A stretch of 12,935 nt of DNA from positions 1-12,935 of the forward strand of contig PWIZ01000143.1 of the NCBI GenBank assembly GCA_003560175.1, read 5' to 3'. Shown piece by piece: positions 7,263-12,935 of the stretch; positions within the stretch are counted from its first letter, which is position 1, and every line of letters starts with the position of its first letter. Below the pieces are notes generated by a model, which saw only the letters and a list, made by a program, of their open reading frames with translations, was not told the origin of the DNA and did no database searches. The position numbers and the translations under genes are program-made. The stretch is from Halomonas sp. (lineage in GTDB: Bacteria > Pseudomonadota > Gammaproteobacteria > Pseudomonadales > Halomonadaceae).

Positions 7263-8507
7263 TCACCCCTTCGCCCACTCCATCAGCGGCCGGGCGCGGG
7301 CGTGCATATCGAGTCGGGCGCCCAGCCGCACCAGATTCCAGTAGTGCCCATTGAGGGTGCGCGACAGCAGCAGGGTATCCGCCGGGGGCTGTAAGCGATC
7401 CATGGCGGCCCATACCTTCGGGGTCAGGTCACGCAGCCGCCGGTGCACGCGTACATCGGAAAAGTCCTGCTCGCCGGGGGCGAACAGCGGCCCCACCGCC
7501 TCGGCCGATTCTCGATAGAGCGCCAGCGGCGCCCCCTGTCCCTGGCGGCCGCCGAGCCTGAGCAGCGCCTCGTCCATGGCCATGGGATCGCGTGCCAGCG
7601 TGGCCTCGAGCAGCTGAATCATGGCCCGCAGGCTCGGTTCGGGCACCAGTATCACCGCGCCCAGGTCATAAATCACCAGCCGCCCCCGGTCGTCGACGGC
7701 GAAGTTGCCGGCGTGGGGGTCGGCGTGCAGTTCGCCATGGGTGAACAGCTCCTCGGTGAGCCAGTCGGCCAGGGTCACCGCTACCCCCTGACGCAGGGCA
7801 TCGTCGCCCGACTCCAGGTCACGCAGCGGGGTGCCTGGGGCATAGCGCATGGCCAGCACCCGCTCCCCACAGAGCTCGAGCAGCGGCTCGGGAATCACCA
7901 GGTTGTCCAGATGGGCGTAGCGCTCTCGGTAGCGGGCCAGCGCCGCGGCCTCGGCGCGGTAATCGAGCTCTCCGCGCAGGCTGACGGCGAGCTCCTCGAA
8001 GAGCGCATCCAGGCGCGCCTGTGGCACCTTGAACCAGCGGCCCAGGCGCATCAGCCGTCGCACCTGGGCCAGGTCGCTCTCCAGCACCTCGGCGAGCCCC
8101 GGGTACTGCACCTTGAGCACCAGGGTCTCGCCGTCGAGTGTCACGGCGCGGTGCACCTGCCCCATGGAGGCGCTGGCAAAGGGGCGCTCCTCGATCTCGC
8201 GGAACACCTCGCCGAGCTCGCCATACTGAGCCACCAGGCTATCGCGGATGCGCGGCCAGGGCATGGGCTCGGCCTGGCGCTGCAGGCGGGCGAGCTCCTC
8301 GGCCAGATCGGGCGGCAGCAGATCGTCCCACTGGGACATGATTTGAGCCAGCTTCATGGCCGGGCCCTTGAGCTCGGAGAGTCCCTCGAACAGCGCCTCG
8401 CCCAGCGCCCGCCAGTCGGCCTGGCCGCCCATCCGGGTGCGGATAAGGGCACCACCGGTCCTGGCCCCCAGCCCCAGCAGTCGTCTCGTCCTGCCGCGTT
8501 CTCGCAT
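7263..8507 (-). CDS. ABC1/UbiB/ADCK-family atypical kinase
   Basis: 414-residue protein of the ABC1 (UbiB/COQ8/AarF) protein-kinase-like family, whose members support ubiquinone synthesis or other lipid processes through ATPase activity. Family landmarks: the KxGQ region as MKLAQIMSQWDDLLPPDL at 51-68 (Gly replaced by Ala); the Ala-rich nucleotide loop PFASASMGQVHRA at 109-121; the ATP-binding Lys132 in LVLKVQYPG; GELDYRAEA at 179-187; the catalytic HADPHAGNF at 261-269; and the metal-binding YDLG at 280-283. The kinase core is therefore complete. It lacks the C-terminal membrane helices of true UbiB and no ubiE/ubiJ neighbours are present, so I do not call it ubiB; it looks like the soluble ABC1 paralogue. 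The ATG at 8507 has AAGGGAG six bases upstream; the frame continues to 8591 without homology. The SEC-C gene follows 63 bases later; topB is divergent. Confidence 0.9.
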   Translation of the reverse strand: MRERGRTRRLLGLGARTGGALIRTRMGGQADWRALGEALFEGLSELKGPAMKLAQIMSQWDDLLPPDLAEELARLQRQAEPMPWPRIRDSLVAQYGELGEVFREIEERPFASASMGQVHRAVTLDGETLVLKVQYPGLAEVLESDLAQVRRLMRLGRWFKVPQARLDALFEELAVSLRGELDYRAEAAALARYRERYAHLDNLVIPEPLLELCGERVLAMRYAPGTPLRDLESGDDALRQGVAVTLADWLTEELFTHGELHADPHAGNFAVDDRGRLVIYDLGAVILVPEPSLRAMIQLLEATLARDPMAMDEALLRLGGRQGQGAPLALYRESAEAVGPLFAPGEQDFSDVRVHRRLRDLTPKVWAAMDRLQPPADTLLLSRTLNGHYWNLVRLGARLDMHARARPLMEWAKG

Positions 8508-8548
8508 CACGGGCTCCCTTGAGGTAGTGGACAATCGAAAAATAGTGA

Positions 8549-8583
8549 TACAGGAATTGTACATCATGTTGCACCGATGACAC
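8549..8583 (-). promoter_or_regulatory. Candidate sigma-70 promoter for the ABC1-SEC-C operon
   Basis: Leftward GTGTCA (8583-8578; 4 of 6 to TTGACA), a 16-base spacer and TACAAT (8561-8556; 5 of 6 to TATAAT). The inferred start near 8549 gives a leader of about 42 bases to the ATG at 8507. The -10 overlaps a short inverted repeat TACA-N5-TGTA (8549-8561), a possible operator. This 137-base divergent spacer is AT-richer than its surroundings and must also hold the topB promoter, which I cannot assign. Confidence 0.4.
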
Positions 8584-8644
8584 CTGGCCAATCCTCACCG
8601 ACACTGGAAGAATATCCATAACGCCACGCCAGAGCCCACCCGCT

Positions 8645-10600
8645 ATGCGCCTGATCATCGCCGAGAAGCCCAGCCTCGCCCGCGCCATCGCAGCCGCCCT
8701 GCCTGGTGCGCCCCGCAAGCAGGACGGCGCCATTGCCGTGGGCGACACCACCGTGACCTGGTGCCTGGGGCACCTGCTGGAACAGGCGCCGCCGGACGCC
8801 TACGACCCGGGCCTCAAGCAGTGGCGTCTCGATACCCTGCCGATCCTGCCCAGCCGCTGGAAGCTGACGCCCCGCGCCCGCGCCCGAAGCCAGCTGGCGG
8901 TGATCCGCGGCCTGCTCAAATCCGCCCGGGAGGTGGTCCACGCCGGCGACCCTGACCGCGAGGGCCAACTGCTGGTGCAGGAGGTGATCGAGTATCTGAA
9001 TTGGAAGGGGACGGTCTCGCGGCTGCTGGTCAGCGACCTCAACCGCCCGGCGGTGCAGCGCGCGCTGTCCCGACTGGAGGATAATGCTCGCTACCAGCCG
9101 CTCTATCGCGCTGCCGAGTCGCGCTCCCGGGCCGACTGGCTCTACGGTATCAACCTGACCCGGGCCTGGACCCTCACCGGCCGCCAGGCGGGTCACGATG
9201 GCGTGCTCTCGGTGGGCCGGGTGCAGACCCCGGTGCTGGGCCTGGTGGTCCGCCGTGACGCCGAGATCCGCGATTTCATCCCCCATCCCTTCTTCGTGCT
9301 CTGGGCGGACCTGGCCGTGGAGCGCGGCACCCTACGCGCCTGGTGGGCCCCCGGTGAGCAACAGCCGTTGGACGACCAGGGCCGGCTGCTTGCCCGCGAA
9401 CCCGCCGCCGCCCTGGCCGAGCAGTTGCCCGGCGCCGAGGGACGGCTGGTCAAGCTGGACACCCAGAGCAAGCGCCAGGCCGCGCCGCTGCCCTACTCGC
9501 TCTCGGCGCTGCAGGTGGACGCCGCCCGCCGTTATGGGCTCTCCGCCAAGGGGGTGCTGGACACCTGCCAGACCCTCTATGAGCGCCATCAGCTGATCAC
9601 CTACCCACGCTCCGACTGCCGCTATCTTCCCGAGGAGCATCTTGCCGCCGCCCGGGCCACCCTGGAAGGCGCCTGCCGGGCGGACGACACCCTGCGCCAG
9701 TGGCTGGCCGGGGCGGACTTCACGCGGCGCTCACGGGCCTGGAACGACAAGCAGGTGGGCGCCCACCACGCCCTGGCGCCCACCGGTCGGCCCATGGACC
9801 CGACGCGGCTGTCGGCCACCGAGGCCAACGTCTTCCGGTTGATCGCCCGCAACGTGCTGGCCCAGTTCTACCCGCCGCTCTCCACCCGGGAAGTGAAGGC
9901 CGAGTTCCGCATCCTCGACGAGGCCTTCCGCGCCCGCGGCCAGGAAGTTCTCGAGGCGGGCTGGAAGCCGCTGTTCACCACCCGTGACGAGGCGCCGCCG
10001 CTGCCGGCGCTCACCGAGGGAGAGGCGTGCCGGGTCAGCGGGGCCGGCGTGGAGGATCGCGAGACCCGGCCACCGGAGCCCTTCAACGACGCCAGCCTGA
10101 TCAAGGCGATGATGAACATCGCCCGCTACGTTGAGGACCCGGCGGTCAGGCGTACCCTACGCGAGCATGACGGCCTGGGCACCGAGGCGACCCGAGCCGG
10201 CATCATCGAAACGCTGGTGGAGCGAAGCTACCTGGTACGCCAGAGCAAGGCGCTGCGGGCCACCCGCCTGGGCAGCGCCCTGATCGCCTCGCTGCCCGAA
10301 GCGGCCAGCCGCCCGGAACGCACCGCCCAGTGGGAACAGCGCCTCTCGGCCATCGCCGAGGAGGGCGCCGACCCCGCCCCCTTCCTCGGCGACCTGGTGA
10401 GCGACCTGCACGGCCTGCTGGCCAGCGCCGACGCCGGCCGACTGCGCGAGGCCCTGGCCAGGTCCCAGGGCGAGGAGCCCGCTACCGCCGGCCGCGCCGC
10501 GCCGAAACGGCGGAGTCCCGCTTCCCGGCGTCGCAGCGGGGCGGGCGCCGGCACCGGTAGCGGCAAGCGCCGGACGAGTCGTAAGCGGGGCCGCTCATGA
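8645..10600 (+). CDS. topB: DNA topoisomerase III (TopB)
   Basis: 651-residue type IA topoisomerase that decatenates and unlinks single-stranded DNA intermediates by transient 5'-phosphotyrosine cleavage; size is close to E. coli TopB (653). The TOPRIM domain has Glu7 and Lys8 in IIAEKPS and the metal-binding DPDREG at 102-107. The active-site tyrosine is Tyr320 in LITYPRSDCRYLP. Other family segments are SRADWLYGINLTRAWT (161-176), DGVLSVGRVQTPVLGLVV (185-202) and DGLGTEATRAGIIE. After about residue 610 comes a disordered Arg/Lys/Ser/Gly-rich tail, as in other TopB proteins, for nucleic-acid contact; no zinc-finger cysteines are seen. The ATG at 8645 fits the conserved MRLIIAEKPS start but lacks a good Shine-Dalgarno. 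The last bases overlap the panE start (ATGA), so the two are translationally coupled. Confidence 0.96.
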   Translation: MRLIIAEKPSLARAIAAALPGAPRKQDGAIAVGDTTVTWCLGHLLEQAPPDAYDPGLKQWRLDTLPILPSRWKLTPRARARSQLAVIRGLLKSAREVVHAGDPDREGQLLVQEVIEYLNWKGTVSRLLVSDLNRPAVQRALSRLEDNARYQPLYRAAESRSRADWLYGINLTRAWTLTGRQAGHDGVLSVGRVQTPVLGLVVRRDAEIRDFIPHPFFVLWADLAVERGTLRAWWAPGEQQPLDDQGRLLAREPAAALAEQLPGAEGRLVKLDTQSKRQAAPLPYSLSALQVDAARRYGLSAKGVLDTCQTLYERHQLITYPRSDCRYLPEEHLAAARATLEGACRADDTLRQWLAGADFTRRSRAWNDKQVGAHHALAPTGRPMDPTRLSATEANVFRLIARNVLAQFYPPLSTREVKAEFRILDEAFRARGQEVLEAGWKPLFTTRDEAPPLPALTEGEACRVSGAGVEDRETRPPEPFNDASLIKAMMNIARYVEDPAVRRTLREHDGLGTEATRAGIIETLVERSYLVRQSKALRATRLGSALIASLPEAASRPERTAQWEQRLSAIAEEGADPAPFLGDLVSDLHGLLASADAGRLREALARSQGEEPATAGRAAPKRRSPASRRRSGAGAGTGSGKRRTSRKRGRS

Positions 10601-11613
10601 CCCGACCGGACACGCACTGGATCGTCGGCCCCGGAGCTCTGGGTCGGATGATCGGCCTACGTCTGGCCACCCGGCCGGCGCCCTCCATGGCAGTAGCCCT
10701 GATCGGGCGCCGCCGACTGCCCGCGGAACAAACCCTGGTCACCCCCCAGGGCGAGACACTGCGCGAACGCATGGCCAGCGCCACCCTGGCGACCCTCCCG
10801 GCCATGCCGCCTGCCGTGGTGCACCTGACCACCAAGGCCTATGCCGCCGAGGCAGCCCATTCAGCGCTGGCGCCACACCTGCCGGCCGGCACGCCCCTGG
10901 TGCTATGGCAGAACGGCTTCGGCTGCCAGTCACGGCTCAGCCGGCGCCATGATGGCCCGGTCCTGTGCGCCACCACCACCGAGGGCGCCTATCTCGAGGA
11001 CAGTCTCAAGGACAGTCTCGAGGACAAGGGGGCGAGCGATACCCGTGTGGTCCATGCCGGCCATGGCGAGACCCTGATCGGCGCCCTGGACGGCCGCCAT
11101 GCCGAGCTGGCCGGCGAGCTGGCCAGCATGCTCACCGCCGCCGGCCTACCCGCCCGAAGCGTCACCGACATCCGCCAGCGGCTATGGCAGAAACTCGCCG
11201 TCAACGCCGCCATCAATCCCCTGGTGGCACGCTTCGGTATCCGCAATGGCCAGCTGCGCGACCGCCCCTTCCGGCCCATGGTGGAGGCGATCATCGCCGA
11301 GGTGGCGGCGATCCTGGCCGCGGAGGGCATCGACCCACCGGAAACCGAGGACAGCGTGAGAGCCGAATCGGGGCAGAGACAAGAGGGGCTCGAGGGCTGG
11401 CGGGCCCTGGTGTGGCGAGTAGTGGAAGGCACCGCCGGCAACCGCGCCTCCATGCTGCAGGACATGCTGGCCAGGCGTCCCACGGAGCACGAAGCGATCC
11501 TCGGGCCGCTGCTGGCCACCGCCCAGGCCCACGGACTCAACGCGCCACGCCTGTTCGCGCTGGCCAACTGGCTCAAGGCTCGCGAACTGGCGGGCTCGAC
11601 CGACACTTGCTAA
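10597..11613 (+). CDS. panE: 2-Dehydropantoate 2-reductase (ketopantoate reductase)
   Basis: 338-residue cytoplasmic enzyme reducing ketopantoate to pantoate with NADPH, a step to coenzyme A. The N-terminal Rossmann fold carries VGPGALGRMIG at 10-20; Lys80 in TTKAY and Asn106 in QNGFG match conserved nucleotide/substrate positions; the catalytic Lys199 is in LWQKLAVNAAINPL; the C-terminal helical domain has NRASMLQDMLARRPTEHEAI, the conserved SMLQD segment. The sequence is longer than E. coli PanE (303), partly because of an acidic tandem insertion at 133-144 (LEDS-LKDS-LEDK). The start overlaps the topB stop by ATGA, implying co-transcription and coupling although the functions are unrelated. 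Some PanE/ApbA homologues act on other 2-keto acids, so the substrate is likely rather than proven. Confidence 0.9.
   Translation: MTRPDTHWIVGPGALGRMIGLRLATRPAPSMAVALIGRRRLPAEQTLVTPQGETLRERMASATLATLPAMPPAVVHLTTKAYAAEAAHSALAPHLPAGTPLVLWQNGFGCQSRLSRRHDGPVLCATTTEGAYLEDSLKDSLEDKGASDTRVVHAGHGETLIGALDGRHAELAGELASMLTAAGLPARSVTDIRQRLWQKLAVNAAINPLVARFGIRNGQLRDRPFRPMVEAIIAEVAAILAAEGIDPPETEDSVRAESGQRQEGLEGWRALVWRVVEGTAGNRASMLQDMLARRPTEHEAILGPLLATAQAHGLNAPRLFALANWLKARELAGSTDTC
10993..11028 (+). repeat. Three 12-bp tandem repeats inside panE
   Basis: Units CTCGAGGACAGT (10993-11004), CTCAAGGACAGT (11005-11016) and CTCGAGGACAAG (11017-11028). Units 1 and 2 differ at one base; unit 3 differs from unit 1 at the last two. 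They encode LEDS-LKDS-LEDK at residues 133-144, in frame, between the TTTEGA segment and the following beta strand, where E. coli PanE has a short loop. A slippage-prone minisatellite that keeps the reading frame. Confidence 0.85.
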
Positions 11614-11619
11614 GCTGAC

Positions 11620-11648
11620 TTGACACCATTTGCTCGCTCTGATGCTCT
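11620..11648 (+). promoter_or_regulatory. Weak candidate promoter for the outer-membrane barrel gene
   Basis: A perfect -35 TTGACA lies at 11620-11625, just after the panE stop. No good -10 follows at 16-18 bases (TGCTCT at 11643-11648 matches only 2 of 6), so this is either an activator-dependent promoter or chance. The 74-base gap and the stop of panE make a separate promoter reasonable. Confidence 0.3.
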
Positions 11649-11687
11649 CGCCAACCCCGGTAGGTCATCAGCGCAAGGCCAGGGATC

Positions 11688-12254
11688 ATGAAAACAAGTT
11701 CCCTCTGTACCTGCCTGGTGGCCTGCCTCGCCATCATCAGCACCCCCGTTGCTCTTGCCGACAACGCCCCCTCGTTTTCCGGAAAGGACCGTGACCTGAT
11801 GCGCCTGGACAACGGCGTTGTGATAGAGGGCCGTGACATCGAGACACCGGACGGCTACACCTCCGGATTCCGACTTATTGCCGGCTTCTCCCCACTGCGC
11901 TTGCCCCGCCTCGACTTGGCCGCCGAGTTCAGTTATCGAGTAAGCGACGAAGTCCCCACCCAAATGGGCGAGAACAGCCTGCTGGTCAACTCGGTCAGCC
12001 TGGGCGGCAGCCTGATGGCCGGCGTGCGCATCGGCCGACTGGGCCTCTACGCCAAGTCCGGCATGGCGGGCTGGGAAGGCGACGCGGTGATACCCCGGGA
12101 CGCCCTCGATACCGCCGGCACCACCCGCGTCACCGGTCTCGGTGCCCGCCTGACATTCAACAATCTGGTCAGCCGCCTGGAGTTCGAGGAGTTCGATGCC
12201 CCAGATATGGCCCACCACAATCTGCTGACCGCTTCGCTGCACTACCCGTTCTAG
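11688..12254 (+). CDS. Small outer-membrane beta-barrel protein, function unknown
   Basis: 188-residue exported protein. The signal peptide is residues 1-24 (hydrophobic core LVACLAIISTPV, cleavage after ALA before Asp25). The mature part alternates polar and hydrophobic residues in strand-like segments: SGFRLIAGF, RLDLAAEFSYR, SVSLGGSLMAGVRIG, GLYAKSGMAGWEG, TRVTGLGARLTF, SRLEFEEFD and NLLTASLHYPF. The terminal aromatic Phe preceded by an alternating strand is the outer-membrane insertion signal read by BamA. The size and six to eight strands fit an OmpA/OmpX/YfaZ-like barrel; I cannot choose between them. Each third of the protein is Gly-rich at strand ends, as in such barrels. The ATG at 11688 has only a weak AGGG nearby. 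It is followed by a strong terminator, so it is probably a single-gene unit. Confidence 0.75.
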   Translation: MKTSSLCTCLVACLAIISTPVALADNAPSFSGKDRDLMRLDNGVVIEGRDIETPDGYTSGFRLIAGFSPLRLPRLDLAAEFSYRVSDEVPTQMGENSLLVNSVSLGGSLMAGVRIGRLGLYAKSGMAGWEGDAVIPRDALDTAGTTRVTGLGARLTFNNLVSRLEFEEFDAPDMAHHNLLTASLHYPF

Positions 12255-12296
12255 GGTCGAGGTATTCCAGTCTGAGAGATCCCGATACCCTCGAGA

Positions 12297-12335
12297 AACC
12301 CCGCAGGCTAGTGCCCGCGGGGTTCCTTGTCTCTT
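12297..12335 (+). terminator. Rho-independent terminator after the barrel gene
   Basis: AACCCCGC (12297-12304) pairs perfectly with GCGGGGTT (12317-12324). After one mismatch, three more pairs (GGC/GCC) close a TAGT loop, and the T-rich run CCTTGTCTCTT follows. On the opposite strand the stem is followed by TTTCTC, so it may also stop leftward transcripts from ppc. Confidence 0.85.
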
Positions 12336-12348
12336 GCCCCTTGTTCCT

Positions 12349-12365
12349 CCCGGGCGAAGCCCGGG
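12349..12365 (-). terminator. GC-rich hairpin directly after the ppc stop
   Basis: CCCGGGC (12349-12355) and GCCCGGG (12359-12365) form a 7-bp stem with a 3-base loop (TTC in the leftward transcript), immediately downstream of the ppc TAG. There is no T-tract, so on its own it is a weak terminator; it may stabilise the 3' end, with the hairpin at 12297-12324 acting as backup. Confidence 0.4.
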
Positions 12366-12366
12366 C

Positions 12367-12935
12367 CTAGCCCGTGTTGCGAAGCCCAGCGGCGATGCCG
12401 GCCATGGTCACCATCAGCGCCCGCGACAGATCGGCGCTGATGGCACCGTCCGCATCCCGGTTACGCTGCAGCAGTTCCGCCTGCAGGCCGTGCAGCGGGT
12501 CGATGTAAGGGTTACGCACCGCAATTGCCTGGCGGATCAGCGGTGTCTTCTCCAGCAACTCCTGCTGCTCGAGGACCTGCAGCAGCACCTCGTTGAGGCG
12601 CCCAAAACGCTTGCGTAGACGTTCACCCAGCGCCTTGAGCGCGGGCTCGTCCACCAGGCGGTGCTCGTAGTAGGCGGCGATGCCCACATCGGCCTTGGCC
12701 AGCAACATCTCCAGCATGTCCAGATAGGTGCCGAAGAAGGGCCAGCTATCGCGCATCTCCTGCAGCACCGCAAGGCCGCCCTCCTCCTCCAGGCGCCGGG
12801 CGAAGGCCTCGCCGCTGCCCAGCCAGGCGGGCAGCATCAAGCGGATCTGGGTCCAGGCGAAGATCCATGGGATCGCCCTCAGGGTCTCGACGCCGCCGTC
12901 CTGGCGGCGCTTGGTGGGTCGCGAGCCCAAGGGCA
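12367..12935 (-). CDS. ppc: Phosphoenolpyruvate carboxylase, C-terminal part (5' end outside the window)
   Basis: The last 189 or so codons of PEP carboxylase, which makes oxaloacetate from PEP and bicarbonate to refill the TCA cycle. The frame is open to the right edge. Visible conserved blocks: GSRPTKRR, then GGVETLRAIPWIFAWTQIRLM and LPAWLG, WPFFGTYLDMLEMLLAKAD, YYEHRLVD, RNPYIDPLHGLQAELL, and the end ALMVTMAGIAAGLRNTG. The final RNTG holds the Asn (third from the end; Asn881 in E. coli) that takes part in allosteric aspartate inhibition, so this control is probably kept. The family is about 880 residues, so most of the gene lies outside. It converges with the barrel gene, with hairpins between them. 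Confidence 0.96.
   Translation of the reverse strand, partial: PLGSRPTKRRQDGGVETLRAIPWIFAWTQIRLMLPAWLGSGEAFARRLEEEGGLAVLQEMRDSWPFFGTYLDMLEMLLAKADVGIAAYYEHRLVDEPALKALGERLRKRFGRLNEVLLQVLEQQELLEKTPLIRQAIAVRNPYIDPLHGLQAELLQRNRDADGAISADLSRALMVTMAGIAAGLRNTG

Noticed and set aside
8508..8591. N-terminal extension of the ABC1 protein
   Set aside because: A Cys/Met-rich stretch from a TTG codon without family resemblance; it overlaps the best promoter, and the ATG at 8507 has a good Shine-Dalgarno.
11718..11726. Possible lipobox LVAC in the barrel protein (Cys13)
   Set aside because: Too close to the N-terminus for a lipoprotein signal; the ALA/Asp cleavage at 24-25 fits better.

Overview
The window is ordinary chromosomal DNA from a GC-rich (by eye about two-thirds G+C) gammaproteobacterium. 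The protein set (long bacterial-type ProS, RfaH, SlyD-like FKBP, AmpG, TopB, PanE, E. coli-type Ppc) and its style of sequence suggest a Halomonas/Halomonadaceae-like or pseudomonad-like organism. That placement is an inference from remembered homologues, not a search. There is no RNA gene, IS element, CRISPR array or prophage gene, and no gene-free stretch longer than about 150 bases.

Layout. (1) 1-2373, + strand: proS, cut by the left edge, followed 13 bases later by a secreted SLT-type lytic transglycosylase. (2) 2381-3788, - strand: rfaH and a slyD-like FKBP isomerase form a probable operon. Downstream lies a separately controlled 37-residue single-helix membrane protein at 2461-2574, with its own Shine-Dalgarno sequence, terminator and an FNR/ANR-type promoter. 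(3) 3921-5300, + strand: an AmpG-family muropeptide permease, divergent from rfaH. (4) 5370-8507, - strand: an ABC1/UbiB-type atypical kinase followed by a SEC-C zinc-motif protein with helical repeats, probably co-transcribed. (5) 8645-11613, + strand: topB and panE, overlapping by ATGA. (6) 11688-12254, + strand: a small outer-membrane beta-barrel protein ending in a strong terminator. (7) 12367-12935, - strand: the C-terminal third or less of ppc, cut by the right edge.

Functional links. The lytic transglycosylase would release anhydro-muropeptides and AmpG would import them, so the two belong to one recycling pathway although they are not in one operon. Most other neighbours are unrelated housekeeping genes.

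The most interesting locus is 2381-2699. A tiny gene, opposite a spurious longer reading frame, encodes a protein resembling CcoM, the small extra subunit of cbb3 cytochrome oxidase known from Pseudomonas stutzeri. Two FNR-like boxes lie exactly 50 bases apart, and the nearer one sits at -48 to -35 of a candidate start site. That is a classic oxygen-responsive promoter layout and fits a respiratory role.
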